Below are positions 1 to 12,067 of a DNA stretch of 64,000 nt, piece after piece. A program made the position numbers and the translations under genes. Source of the stretch: Megaleporinus macrocephalus. Its lineage: Eukaryota; Chordata; Actinopteri; Characiformes; Anostomidae. Where the stretch lies: the NCBI GenBank assembly GCA_021613375.1, contig CM038720.1, forward strand, positions 8,607,962 through 8,671,961, given 5' to 3'. A model generated the notes under the pieces. That model did not search any database and was not told where the DNA came from. It saw nothing but the letters and a program-made list of their open reading frames with translations. Each line of letters opens with the position of its first letter. Within the stretch, counting starts at the first letter, position 1.

Positions 1-322
1 TTACTGTTTTTATTTTATTTTTCTGTCCTTTTATCTATCTTTGTTTTATTTTCATAATTTATTTTAGCTTGTTTACTTATCCTTTTATTTTGATTTATTG
101 ATTTCTTAATTAATTATTATATTGTTTCCCTGCTTTTCTAATATTTTTAATAATTTAATTCTTATTGTTTTACTCATGAAGTTCCTTATTTTAGCTTTCT
201 TGATTAAGTACGTGATTCTAATTTTAATGTATTTTCAGTCCCTTTAAGTTGTAAATGCTTGGTGGCATTGTAAATGAGGGTTACCCCGAGTGAAAATAAA
301 GGTTAATTGATTGATTGATTGA
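1..322 (+). mobile_element. Probable 3' end of a LINE-like retroelement with a TTGA-repeat tail
   Basis: AT-rich sequence ends in a block (about 250-300) reading like the 3' terminus of fish non-LTR elements, with an AATAAA at about 295 and a short tail of GATT units at 306-322. No coding portion is visible, so the family cannot be fixed. It could instead be the 3'UTR end of an upstream gene. Confidence 0.4.
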
Positions 323-558
323 TTTCATAGTTTTGATCCTCAACTGTTTTTTTCAACAACCGTCTCTGCAGCACCATGACATCAGAAACCAAATCCAAGC
401 ATATCCATATATATACATATATATACATATATATATGAATAGTAGCATTCTGTAACCTGATGGGACACGGATTAAAGAGGAAATCCATACATTTTTTATT
501 TATTTATTAAAATATTGTTAAATATATGTTACACATGTATTTATGTATAATAAAATGT

Positions 559-562
<4 letters not shown>

Positions 563-632
<70 letters not shown>
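563..632. repeat. (TA)n microsatellite
   Basis: About 35 uninterrupted TA dinucleotides. The sequence between 323 and 562 is AT-rich and shows nothing else. Confidence 0.95.
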
Positions 633-636
<4 letters not shown>

Positions 637-1083
637 TGAAATACTTCATTCTAGGCTGATTGGGCCCAGGAGGGACTGTATACAGGGTTTAGCTATGTTC
701 TTGCCTGATAAGTGAAAATACTGAGCACTGAGCCCCCAGCTGTCAAAATCACATGACCTCATTGGTGTGACATGACAGGTCATTGGGGCAAGCAACCAAC
801 AGTCAGTTGGACCTGCAGCACATAAGGAGAACCTTTTTATCATAAGACCATAAAACTGTCATATGATTTATTGGACGATCCATTCATGAAAACACTGATA
901 TGATGCAAATATAATTTAATATCTTGTTTCTTGGGTTTTAGGTTTTTTGGGACAGTGTTGAAAGGCACTGGTCAGTGGTCAGCCTGGCAAAAGAGAATGT
1001 GATTAGCAGTCAAAGCCCCACAAGATTCCACCTCGCAAGTGATACACACTTTGAATGTGCTGCAAGGAAGACCAAAGGAAAAC
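633..1083. other. Single-copy-looking intergenic sequence
   Basis: No gene, repeat unit or regulatory motif was recognised in this stretch. The short open frames on either strand have no family signature. Confidence 0.5.
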
Positions 1084-3423
1084 CAGCAATACATACACAC
1101 ACTACTGAACACACACTAGAGGGCAGTGAAACACCCACATACATACACACACTACTGAACACACACACTAGAGGGCAGTGAAACAAGCACATATACACAC
1201 ACACTACTGAACACACACACTAGGGGGCAGTGAAACACCCACATACATACACACAATACTGAACACACACACTAGAGGGCATTGAAACAAGCACATATAC
1301 ACACACACTACTGAACACACACACTAGAGGGCATTGAAACAAGCACATATACACACACACTACTGAACACACACACTAGGGGGCAGTGAAACACCCACAT
1401 ACATACACACACTACTGAACACACACACTAGGGGCAGTGAAACACCCACATACATACACACACTACTGAACACACACACTAGGGGGCAGTGAAACACCCA
1501 CATACATACACACACTACTGAACACACACACTAGGGGGCAGTGAAACACCCACATACATACACACACTACTGAACACACACACTAGGGGGCAGTGAAACA
1601 CCCACATACATACACACACTACTGAACACACACACTAGGGGGCAGTGAAACACCCACATATACACACACTAGTGAACATATACACTAGGGGACAGTGAAA
1701 CACCCACATATACACACACACTAGTGAACATATACACTAGGGGACAGTGAAACACCCACATATACACACACACTAGTGAACATATACACTAGGGGGCAGT
1801 GAAACAAGCACATACATACACACACTACTGAACACACACACTAGGGGGCAGTGAAACACCCACATACATACACAGTAGTGAACACACACAATAGGGGGTA
1901 GTGAAACAACCAACATATACACACACACTAGTGAACACACACACTAGGGGGCAGTGAAACACCCACATATACACACACTAGTGAACATATACACTAGGGG
2001 ACAGTGAAACACCCACATATACACACACACTAGTGAACACACACACTAGGGGGCAGTGAAACACCCACATATACACACGCACACTAGTGAACACACACAC
2101 TAGGGGGCAGTGAAACACCCACATATACACACACACTAGTGAACATATACACTAGGGGACAGTGAAACACCCACATATACACACACACTAGTGAACATAT
2201 ACACTAGGGGGCAGTGAAACAAGCACATACATACACACACTACTGAACACACACACTAGGGGGCAGTGAAACACCCACATACATACACAGTAGTGAACAC
2301 ACACAATAGGGGGTAGTGAAACAACCAACATATACACACACAGTAGTGAACACACACACTAGGGGTAGTGAAACAGCCAACATATACACACACACTAGTG
2401 AACACACACACTAGGGGGCAGTGAAACACCCACATATACACACACACTAGTGAACATATACACTAGGGGACAGTGAAACACCCACATATACACACACACT
2501 AGTAAACATATACACTAGGGGGCAGTGAAACAAGCACATACATACACACACTACTGAACACACACACTAGGGGGCAGTGAAACACCCACATACATACACA
2601 GTAGTGAACACACACAATAGGGGGTAGTGAAACAACCAACATATACACACACACTAGTGAACACACACACTAGGGGTAGTGAAACAGCCAACATATACAC
2701 ACACACTAGTGAACACACACACACTAGGGGGCAGTGAAACACCCACATATACACACACACACTAGTGAACATATACACTAGGGGACAGTGAAACACCCAC
2801 ATATACACACACACTAGTGAACATATACACTAGGGGGCAGTGAAACAAGCACATACATACACACACTACTGAACACACACACTAGGGGGCAGTGAAACAC
2901 CCACATACATACACAGTAGTGAACACACACAATAGGGGGTAGTGAAACAACCAACATACACACACACACTAGTGAACACACACACTAGGGGTAGTGAAAC
3001 AGCCAACATATACACACACACTAGTGAACACACACACACTAGGGGGCAGTGAAACACCCACATATACACACACACACTAGTGAACATATACACTAGGGGA
3101 CAGTGAAACACCCACATATACACACACACTAGTGAACATATACACTAGGGGGCAGTGAAACAAGCACATACATACACACACTACTGAACACACACACTAG
3201 GGGGCAGTGAAACACCCACATACATACACAGTAGTGAACACACACAATAGGGGGTAGTGAAACAACCAACATACACACACACACTAGTGAACACACACAC
3301 TAGGGGTAGTGAAACAGCCAACATATACACACACACTAGTGAACACACACACACACTAGGGGGCAGCAAAACACCCACATATACACACACACTATTGAAC
3401 ACACACAAGGGGCAGTGAAAAAA
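1084..3423. repeat. SINE-derived minisatellite array, about 2.3 kb
   Basis: Tandem units of about 45-58 bp contain the core CTAGGGGGCAGTGAAACACC followed by ACACAC-rich sequence. The reverse complement of this core is the unit of the array at 39,890-41,490, which sits inside a tRNA-derived SINE, so this array is the same material in opposite orientation. From about 2,530 the array turns into a higher-order repeat: matching landmarks recur at 2,551, 2,866 and 3,181, exactly 315 bp apart. Open frames here only translate the repeat. Confidence 0.93.
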
Positions 3424-3424
3424 A

Positions 3425-3433
<9 letters not shown>

Positions 3434-3518
<85 letters not shown>

Positions 3519-3520
3519 GT
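3434..3520. repeat. (TA)n microsatellite
   Basis: About 40 TA units with one interruption, joining the minisatellite to the dispersed repeat that follows. Confidence 0.95.
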
Positions 3521-3870
3521 GTGAGAGAAGTAGATCAGATCTTGAGCTCCAGTTTGAAGAACAAAGTGTAGTTCCAGATTTCTCCTGGACGCCCCAGACA
3601 TTGTATGAATGTATTCAGCTCCTTCAGCAGTAAATCTTGATTTAGCTTAATGAAGTACTGAGCAGTCAAAGCAGGTATTAGATGAGAACTGATAATAATA
3701 CTGGGTTGTTTATAGAAGGAGAAGCTTGGAAAGGGTTAAATACACACACTGACGTATGTAAAAGCACTACTTACTCTATTAATACTGTTTAATATTTAAA
3801 TAAAAAAGTTTTTTAAAGTTTTTTTAAATATAATAATGTCCCCAAGTGCCTCAAACATTTGCACAACAGT
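3521..3870 (+). mobile_element. Dispersed repeat family A, copy 1 (Tc1-like non-autonomous element)
   Basis: Starts near AGTAGATCAGATCTTGAGC and matches 57,440-57,840 in the same orientation and 45,215-45,605 in reverse over about 330 bp. The far end resembles the TTGCACAGTACTGTA-type terminus common on fish Tc1-like elements. All three copies lie near (TA)n tracts. No transposase is present. Confidence 0.75.
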
Positions 3871-4620
3871 GTATGAGACAGTGAGGAACGGCCGCTTTAT
3901 ACTGTATGAATTTTGTGTGGATTTTTTAACCTTAACATAAATGAACAGACACCTTAACTTATAGTTGTGTGCATGTAAAATTATATTAAAGTATGAACTA
4001 TTAACATAAAAGTATGAAGTATGTTTACAGAGAATGGTGTGCAAAATCTCCTTGCAATACCATATAACCTCCTTTGCTCCTCTAATAGCTAGACAACATC
4101 TTCAGTATTACAGAATAGTACCACGTGTCGGGCTAAGCTTAAACAGTGGTGGTGAATGGAACCAGACGTCCACCTCTAAAAGCTCCCGCACAGAAAGTAT
4201 CTAGTTCATAAATATGCTGCCTAGTGTCTCACAGCCTGTTTTACAACAGTACTGCATTTCATTGTGTATCATAACCCATTCATGGCGGAGGGATACATGC
4301 AGGGAGTTCTAAGAAAAAATAGTCCCCTCCCAAAATATATATTTTTTAGACATATGGCTATTTTATCATCATCTGCATCACATATAAAAGCCTGTGTGTA
4401 GGCTCATTGGCTTATTTGCACATCCAGCTATATAAGCAAGCATTACGACGCCCGGTTCCATTTAAATCCACTGTAAAGAAATCAGAGCCTGTAAGTTTCT
4501 CAACAAAGGAGCCGTTTCACGCCAAACCACTCTGTAGGACTGTTTCCATCTCCACCACTGATTCGTGCTGAAGTTTTGAGAAAATGGGTGGAGTTCCCCT
4601 TTAAAGGTGGTCATATTTTA
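3871..4620. other. Intergenic sequence, no feature recognised
   Basis: AT-rich, apparently single copy. Nothing with gene or element character was seen before base composition changes at about 4,625. Confidence 0.5.
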
Positions 4621-4624
4621 GTGG

Positions 4625-4750
4625 TAGTGATGCTGGGGGTCCGCTAGGGGGCGCCCCCGGCTCTAGCGTCCACTAGCCTACTGCTCTCTACGCAAAATGT
4701 GAGCGCGTCCAAGAAACTTGCAGGTTCCCGGAGCCGGACACGAATCTTAC

Positions 4751-4787
<37 letters not shown>

Positions 4788-5380
4788 GGGGAGAGAGAGA
4801 GAGAGAGAGAGAGAGACAGCACTGCCCGGGTCTCCTTCACTGCGTCGCCGCCGGAGGAGAGCGGATCCAGGCGCGGATAACCGGGATTCCCTCGCGCTTC
4901 ATCCGGTAACGTTAATGCGTGTCGGTCACGTCCAGCCGCGCGGACTCCTGTTTCTCCGTTCCACCTTAAAAGGAGTGTAAGCGCTACACCATTTAAGGTG
5001 GAACTGGTGCGCGGGCGAACGCGCTGTCTGCGCACAGGTGTTTAACGTAGTGGCTTGATTTGATGAGAGGGGGCGTAGCGGGAGGGGGTGTAAGGGTATC
5101 AGTAAAGATGCCCCCCCTCCTCCTTTTTCCTCCTCGCTGGGAGGTTGGGGGGCTAACGAGACCGAGAGTGATGCACGGGGCAGAATAGATACACACGCGT
5201 GCTGTGGTAATGAGATTCTCTCTAGGGAGGAACGCAGGCTCGCGCGTCCCTGCAACTTAACGCGCAGGGTTGCAAATATGGCGCGCGCTGCGTGCAACTT
5301 ACATATGTTGGGATGCTCGTTGTGGCGCGCGGGGTGGGTGGGGGGGGGGGATTCTGCGCTGCAGGCTGGTGACACATTTC
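4625..5380 (+). promoter_or_regulatory. CpG-rich block, candidate promoter / first noncoding exon of CUEDC1
   Basis: A sharp shift to GC-rich, CpG-dense sequence in AT-rich surroundings. It contains a GAGA tract, GC boxes such as GGGGGCG, and possible splice donors at 4,905|4,906 (CCG|GTAACG) and 5,037|5,038 (ACAG|GTG). The CUEDC1 coding exon starts behind a splice acceptor at 41,765, so an upstream noncoding exon is required and this is a reasonable candidate. Assignment to CUEDC1 rather than another transcript is inference. Confidence 0.45.
4752..4816. repeat. (GA)n microsatellite in the CpG-rich block
   Basis: Two runs of GA dinucleotides separated by a short GC-containing segment. Such GAGA tracts are frequent near vertebrate promoters. 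Confidence 0.9.
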
Positions 5381-5519
5381 AGAGCTGGGCTTGGAGGATG
5401 CAGGTGTTCTGGGTGATGGAGGACACTTGGAGGAACTTGCTCGTGTTCCAGGCTGATAGTTGCTCGTGTAGATCTGGACGATGTGGCAACAAACCCAACA
5501 TCGCGATACTCAATGATCC

Positions 5520-5750
5520 GGTCTGGATTCTCGGTCCGGGTGGTTCTGTGTGGAGTGTGTATGTTCTCTCTGTGTTTGAGTGGGTTCCTCCGGGTACTCC
5601 GGTTTCCTCCCACAGTTCAAACACATGCATGTTAGGATCCTCACTCTAAACTGCCTGTAGGTGTGAGTGTGTGTTGGCCATGTGATGGACTGGCGACCTG
5701 TCCATGGTGGACCGATGGCGCTGGGATTGGATGCAGCAGTGGTTCTATGC
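5520..5750 (+). mobile_element. Fish non-LTR retroelement 3' module, copy 1
   Basis: Carries the blocks GGTTTCCTCCCACAG, AAACACATGCATGTTAGG and GATGGACTGGCGACCTGTCC that recur across fish genomes as the 3' part of an RTE-like element. A second copy in the same orientation lies at 60,880-61,075. It is truncated on both sides, with no open frame. Confidence 0.7.
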
Positions 5751-5757
5751 ATGGTAA

Positions 5758-7880
5758 AATTCACATTCAATACTCAGGTAGAAGTATAGATACTAGGGTT
5801 TAAAATACTTCTGTAGAAGTTGAAGTATCAACTGAAGCTTTTTACTCCAGTAAAAGTGTAAAAGTACTGCTTTCAGAACTACTTAAAGTATAAAAGTAAA
5901 AGTCCACCTCCCCAAAAACCCCATTCTTCTAAAAGCCATAATGACTATAATGTTATATTAAAATGTTAATGTTGATAAGTTTGGGATGCGCTAGGCTTCC
6001 TGTTTCAGCTCATATACGCCCATTAAACATGAATGTAGTTTAGTACAATGTAAATATATTAAAGAAGCATATCTGTTACTACTGAACATTAACATGTGTT
6101 TCATGGAGCAGAAGATATGATGACTAGTTGTCTGTAAGTATTGTAATGAAGTCAAACTTCAAAGACATGTTATCAATAATCTTTACTGGAATGTAAATGT
6201 ACATGAATGTAAACAAGCTGAAATGAAATAAATAATAAATAAAATGTAATTAAAACGTAAGGAGTAGAAAGTACTGATAATGGAGTGTAAATGTAAGGAG
6301 TAGAAAGTACTGATAATGGAGTGTAAATGTAAGGAGTAGAAAGTACTGATAATGGAGTGTGAATGTAAGGAGTAGAAAGTACTGATAATGGAGTGTAAAT
6401 GTAAATAGTAGAAAGTACAGATAATGGAGTGTAAATGTAAGGAGTAGAAAGTACTGATAATGGAGTGTAAATGTAAGGAGTAGAAAGTACTGATAATGGA
6501 GTGTGAATGTAAGGAGTAGAAAGTACTGATAATGGAGTGTAAATGTAAATAGTAGAAAGTACAGATAATGGAGTGTAAATGTAAATAGTAGAAAGTACTG
6601 ATAATGGAGTGTAAATGTAAGGAGTAGAAAGTACTGATAATGGAGTGTAAATGTAAGGAGTAGAAAGTACTGATAATGGAGTGTAAATGTAAGGAGTAGA
6701 AAGTACTGATAATGGAGTGTAAATGTAAGGAGTAGAAAGTACTGATAATGGAGTGTAAATGTAAATAGTAGAAAGTACAGATAATGGAGTGTAAATGTAA
6801 GGAATAGAAAGTAAAGATAATGGAGTGTAAATGTAAATAGTAGAAAGTACTGATAATGGAGTATAAATGTAAGGCGTAGAAAGTACTGATAATGTAGTAT
6901 AAATGTAAGGAGTAGAAAGTACTGATAATGGAGTGTAAATGTAAGGAGTAGAAAGTACAGATAATGGAGTGTAAATGTAAGGAGTAGAAAGTACTGATAA
7001 TGGAGTGTAAATGTAAGGAGTAGAAAGTACTGATAATGCAGTGTAAATGTAAGGAGTAGAAAGTACTGATAATGCAGTGTAAATGTAAGGAGTAGAAAGT
7101 ACTGATAATGTAGTGTAAATGTAAGGAGTAGAAAGTACTGATAATGGAGTGTAAATGTAAAGAGTAGAAAGTACTGATAATGTAGTGTAAATGTAAGGAG
7201 TAGAAAGTACTGATAATGGAGTGTAAATGTAAGGAGTAGAAAGTACTGATAATGGAGTGTAAATGTAAAGAGTAGAAAGTACTGATAATGGAGTGTAAAT
7301 GTAAGGAGTAGAAAGTACAGATAATGGAGTGTAAATGTAAGGAGTAGAAAGTACAGATAATAGAGTGTAAATGTAAATAGTAGAAAGTACTGATAATGGA
7401 GTGTAAATGTAAGGAGTAGAAAGTACTGATAATGGAGTGTAAATGTAAAGAGTAGAAAGTACTGATAATGGAGTGTAAATGTAAGGAGTAGAAAGTACTG
7501 ATAATGGAGTGTAAATGTAAGGAGTAGAAAGTACTGATAATGGAGTGTAAATGTAAGGAGTAGAAAGTACTGATAATGGAGTGTAAATGTAAGGAGTAGA
7601 AAGTACTGATAATGGAGTGTAAATGTAAGAAATAGGAAGTACTGATAATGGAGTGTAAATGTAAGGAGTAGAAAGTACTGATAATGGAGTGTAAATGTAA
7701 GAAGTATAAAGTACTGATAATGGAGTGTAAATGTAAGAAGTATAAAGTACTGATAATGGAGTGTAAATGTAAGGAGTAGAAGTAAAAAGTCAGCTGTAAA
7801 ATAATTACTCCAATAAAGTATTAATATCCAACATTTCTACTTAAGTAAGGTAATTAAGTATTTGTACTTTGTTACTTGAT
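5758..7880 (+). mobile_element. Non-autonomous DNA transposon enlarged by an internal 36-bp array
   Basis: The left flank (5,758-5,950, with AAATACTTCTGTAGAAGT and AAAAGTACTGCTTTCAGAAC) and right flank (7,781-7,880, with TACTTAAGTAAGGTAATTAAG) are the ends of a fish element. A second fragment of its left half lies inverted at 29,750-30,055. The middle is replaced by a long tandem array. No transposase frame is present. Confidence 0.7.
6256..7781. repeat. 36-bp minisatellite, about 42 copies
   Basis: Units contain GAGTAGAAAGTACTGATAAT with exact 36-bp spacing (for example 6,301 to 6,337). Common variants are GGAGTAG/AATAGTAG and ACTGATAATG/ACAGATAATG. The array lies inside the element at 5,758-7,880. 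Confidence 0.96.
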
Positions 7881-7884
7881 TAGT

Positions 7885-8130
7885 GTTCTTATATATATGG
7901 TCACTATCCAAAGAAGAATGTTTATCTCAATTTTTGTTGATTTTTATTTTTCCACCTCATTTGAATACAGCAGTTGTCGTTTACAATGTATATAAATTTC
8001 ATGATGAATGGACCAATTGGAATGCTCCAAAATATCTTGAAAAGTTTTCTGGTTCCATTGACTTACATTGAAAGTACAGTAGGTTTTTGGTCTTTCCTGT
8101 AAAGTTGCTTTACATGTTGAACTTCAAAGC
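7885..8130 (-). mobile_element. MITE family B, copy 1 (ends CATTGGACAGCGAC)
   Basis: About 240 bp, inverted relative to the copies at 8,985, 23,785 and 61,905. Shared blocks are CAACTTTACAGGAGAG, AATGGAACCAGAA and TTTTGGAGCATTT (here as reverse complements). The family's two ends are imperfect inverted repeats of the CATTGGACAGCGAC type, as in a MITE. It is non-coding. Confidence 0.7.
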
Positions 8131-8574
8131 TGCTTTGGAGCCAAAATATAACTATTGCTTCACACGAGCTGTTGTTGGTCTGTCATCAGTTTGTGGGGAA
8201 GGGATGACATTTTGGTAGCCTAGCTGTCGTTCAGATGATATCGGGGTCTTGACCGGAGACTGGTGCTGGGAAGTGCTGTTGTGGATGCCTGAATTGGTGA
8301 AGCAGGGTCTGTGCTGTCCCTCCTGTTTTCTGTGGATGGCTCTGTTTGTTTTGCTCTCAGAAGAGCACATCCTGTCCTTTATGCCTTAATGCTAGTAATG
8401 GATCTCCATTAATAAATATATATATATCCAATCAATATCACTCATCGTTTGCATTTCCAGCTGTGAAAAAATCAGAGACCATTCTTCGTTTAATTCGCTT
8501 CTAGTCATAGTGGACATTAAGTATGTTAATAGGAGAAAACATATAACAGAAACTTATTCATTCACTGAATATTA

Positions 8575-8870
8575 TGGGTTTACGAAAATATAGGAATATA
8601 GAGTATCGGGATATTATGTTTAGTGATACTGTATCGATTCTCAAAAACACAGTATCAATACACAGATTCTGGCAGACAGTGAATCTATGTGTGTTGTGTT
8701 TAAACCTCTGACCACTAGATGGCAGTGTTATTTTCCATTTTCAGCTCCACTCCAACATTAACAAGCAGCACAAGGACGCAATGCTATTATAAGCATCAGC
8801 AAACCTGTTCATATAGTGGTGTGTTTTAATAATAGGATTTGAAAAATCGCAATTTGATGCCTGATGGTTT
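8575..8870 (+). mobile_element. Dispersed repeat family C, copy 1 (GATACTGTATCGATTC type)
   Basis: About 300 bp with TATCGGGATATTATGTTTAG, GATACTGTATCGATTC and CACTAGATGGCAGTG. Related copies are at 9,335-9,655 and 24,115-24,535 (same strand) and 38,715-39,065 (opposite strand). It looks like a non-autonomous DNA transposon. The 150 bp before it holds nothing recognised. Confidence 0.65.
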
Positions 8871-8984
8871 GTTTGTCTAACATGGTCAGAGCTTTTTGGT
8901 GGTCTTCCAGGTCTTGCAGGTGGTTGTTAGGAGTCTTATTGTGTGTTCTAATCATCCAGGATTGGACACCCTTATCGCCGCTGT

Positions 8985-9215
8985 CCAGAGAATAAGTAGC
9001 ATCTCCAAAATGGCAACTTTACAGGAGAGGACAAAAAAAGTCTTTACTTTTCATGCAAGTTAATGGAACCGGAATTGTTTCTGAGTGATTTTGGAGCATT
9101 TGGAAATTGTCACAGCATGTGAAAGACAGCGGTCGGGTTCAAATGATGTATAAAAAAAAATTGGTAAAAAAGGAGATGGAGATGTTTTACTTTGGTCAGC
9201 GACAGTATGCAAGAA
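8985..9215 (+). mobile_element. MITE family B, copy 2
   Basis: Runs from CTGTCCAGAGAATAAG to GGTCAGCGACAGTATG and shares the internal blocks of the family. It is diverged and non-coding, and is followed directly by a family C copy. Confidence 0.65.
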
Positions 9216-9334
9216 GATCAAACATCTGAGAAAGGAATACTTGTGCAAGAATTGGTACATTTTGCTCTTGTAGGGTGTATTTCAGGCATTTGTTGATGAG
9301 CAGAAGGTACAGAATCTGACTTGCCTTGTCATTA

Positions 9335-9655
9335 AGGGTGTAAGAAAATATTGAAATATCGAATATCGGGATATTATGTTTCGTGATACTGTATCGATTC
9401 TCAAAAACACAGAGTCTATACACAGATTCCTGGCAGATGGCACTCCAACATTAACAAGCAGTACAAGGGCGCAATGCTACTGTAAGCATTGACAAACCTG
9501 TTCATACAGTGGTGTGTTTTAATAATAGGATTTGAAAAATCACAGTATATCACTTTGCTTGCAGTATCACAATATATCACGATATATTGAATCATAACTG
9601 CTGTATCATGATACGTATTGTATCGCCAGGTTCTTGCCAATACACAGCCCTACCT
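9335..9655 (+). mobile_element. Dispersed repeat family C, copy 2
   Basis: Begins GGTGTAAGAAAATATTG and ends CCAATACACAGCCCTA, with the same core as copy 1 but lacking part of the middle. The CACGATATATTGAATCAT portion shows the ATATCG-rich terminal character of the family. Confidence 0.65.
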
Positions 9656-11289
9656 GTCATGCAGGCATATTGACTTCTATGGACTTACTCTTAGACTTTT
9701 GGTTGTCTCTATGTGTGAATAGGCAAAAAAACCAAGTGTGAGTTCCTGTAGGGGGGCTGGAATTCCGACATAGACAACGAGGCCGAACTATGTGGGCTTA
9801 CTAGGTACAGGATTTGCATACAGGGGCTTCAAGCTTTCAAGGCTTATTTGATGAGATGCACAAAGACTGACCCAATGTTTTGGCTACAGATGAACATATT
9901 TCTATTCACACTGGCTTGGAATGAGCTTGGACGACTTTTGGCATCTGGAATACTACGAGATGGGAATGACATGGATATTGTTTCATCCTTCACTGCAGTC
10001 CTTTATGAATAATAACACTGCACAGGATGGACAGTCAGTCTCTTTGCAGCCTCAGCCTTGAAGTCCATCCTGGGAATACTGAGCTAGTTTCTTCTTATAG
10101 GGAGCTGGAGAACCTCTAGTTGAGACATGTTGCCGTAAAGTGGTACGTAGGTCTTCTCCAGAGGTCCATAGCACTGTAGGAGATGTTCTGGGTGATGTCA
10201 GAGACATCATTCTCCCTATTATAAGTCATATGAGTGTCATAAAGATGATGCTGAAGCTGTTATTATCAAGATAAAATCATTACATGATGTTGCTTTAATG
10301 GCTTTTTTGACTGTAAGTGAAGTAGATGAAGGGTGGTCTCTTGTGCGCAGGGCTGTAACTGTGGAATCGGTTAGTCTTCAATGCGACAGCGCAGCTCTGG
10401 CACCTCCACTGCAGCTGGAAAGTATGATTTCATTGCACTTGAACCACATGATTCATAGCTCCTTCTCAGCTTGTGCCGTATTCAGTCGGCTATCACTAAT
10501 TTGCCAGCCGCTCACGCCTAGCCACAGGTGTCCCAGCGGGGGGTCTATAGGCGGCGGAGGAACCGCAGGCAATTATTTGTCGGTTGGGCTTTTATGTCAA
10601 GCCTGAGCCTCTGAAAAGAGACCGCCAAGACACGCAGGAAGTTGCCGCTGAGGCTTCTGTACAGATGGGGGCCGGAGTCGCAGGTGCCCTGGTGACGCTG
10701 CCGCACCGTCGCTCCTCCCTCTGAGACGTGATATAAGCCGACCACTGTGACCCGATTTACTTGCAATCCGGGAGGATTCTGGGAAGGTAGCCGGTGTCCT
10801 CCATCTGTCTTGGCCGCAGCACCGAGCCATCTGGGAGTTTACTCCTATATCCCATTGATCTGTGCAGACACTGATAGCCCACAGAGTAAACACGAGGGCG
10901 GGTCAGAGCCAGAACACGTTCTGTGACGATCATGAAACCCACGTTCTGGGTGTCAGTAAACTCCCCCCCCTGTTGGATGTCTCCTGTAAACGCTGTCGTG
11001 TTTGGTGGATAATCCCATTTTTTATTTCTATACCCACATTAAATATGCAGCGGCTGTCTTATCTCTAACCTCGCACATGGCCCCCCCCAGCACTGTGAAC
11101 CCCGATCTCCTGGTCTTCTCAAGCTCAGACAGCACACAGCTGCTGGGTGTATGCATGTTTCTGTGGGCGTTAACATTCAGGGCTACCTGGAAGCTGAACG
11201 CTTACATTATTATTGTTATTAATTATTTTTATTTTTTATTTCCAAGCTGTGGAACTCTCTCCCAGCAAGCAGTTTAAAAAGCAGTGTAG

Positions 11290-11325
<36 letters not shown>

Positions 11326-12020
11326 GAAAAGCCCAAAAATAAATTATTTGAAATTTAATAATAAAGCAAAAAAGAAGGTGAATAAGTTTTAAAAATAAAA
11401 TGCTAACACTGTAAAAACAGCCAAAACATATAGAATACAAAATATTAATAATAACAATAATAAACATCATCATCATACAAATAAAAATAATCATATTAAT
11501 ATTGAGTATTCAAAATACATGTGTATATATATACTGTATATTGGTATATTATAATAAAAATGTAATTAATTATGATTATACGTTATATTAATATGTGAAC
11601 ATATGACTTATTATTTTTTAAATTATTTTGTTATGTACTATTTCAACTAGCTTATTTTATTTCCAATTTTAGATGGGTCCTTTTTTTTATAGCTGTTATC
11701 GCTTTTAATTAATTTTATTAAGAAATATTTATTTTTTACTTTATTTTTGTATTATTAAAAGTAGTTTTTTGTATTATTATTAAATTACTATTTTAGATTT
11801 TTACCTAACTACTAGTTAGACTGGCAATGATTGGTCAACAAAGTCAATCAGTCATTAACAGCATCAGTTATTAAAGGAAGTGTGTATTTTAATTAAAACC
11901 TAGGCATCTACAATGCTGACAGAGTGCAGTAGACTACAGGAAGTGTAGGGGGCGATATGGCTTCTCTTGTTTAGTTGCACTAGAAAGGGAGAGTATAGGT
12001 GTGTATAAAATCGTCTACTA
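9656..12020. other. Non-coding sequence; short (GT)n at 11,296-11,325
   Basis: 9,656-11,200 is mixed single-copy sequence with a moderately GC-rich patch at 10,500-10,900 that could be a conserved noncoding element. 11,200-11,900 is AT-rich. Open frames are short and show no family signature. Apart from the GT repeat no element was recognised. Confidence 0.5.
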
Positions 12021-12043
12021 GTCAGTAGGTACTAGATTAGAGT

Positions 12044-12055
12044 CAGTACGTACTG
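12044..12055. other. Perfect 12-bp palindrome at the left cap of the satellite locus
   Basis: CAGTACGTACTG lies in a block (12,020-12,065) containing GTCAGTAGGTACTAGA. The same block, in the same orientation with the same palindrome, recurs at 18,475-18,520 just beyond the other end of the satellite. The two copies bracket the whole locus. Confidence 0.85.
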
Positions 12056-12067
12056 CTCGAGCAACAT

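Noticed and set aside
2256..3432. Series of Cys/Val-rich open frames (MCVYMWVFHCPL type) on the minus strand
   Set aside because: They repeat every 315 bp with the minisatellite and have no independent coding signal.
4688..5375. Protein-coding gene in the CpG-rich block (several overlapping open frames on both strands)
   Set aside because: Frames depend on GA repeats and GC content and match no family; promoter/5'UTR character explains them better.
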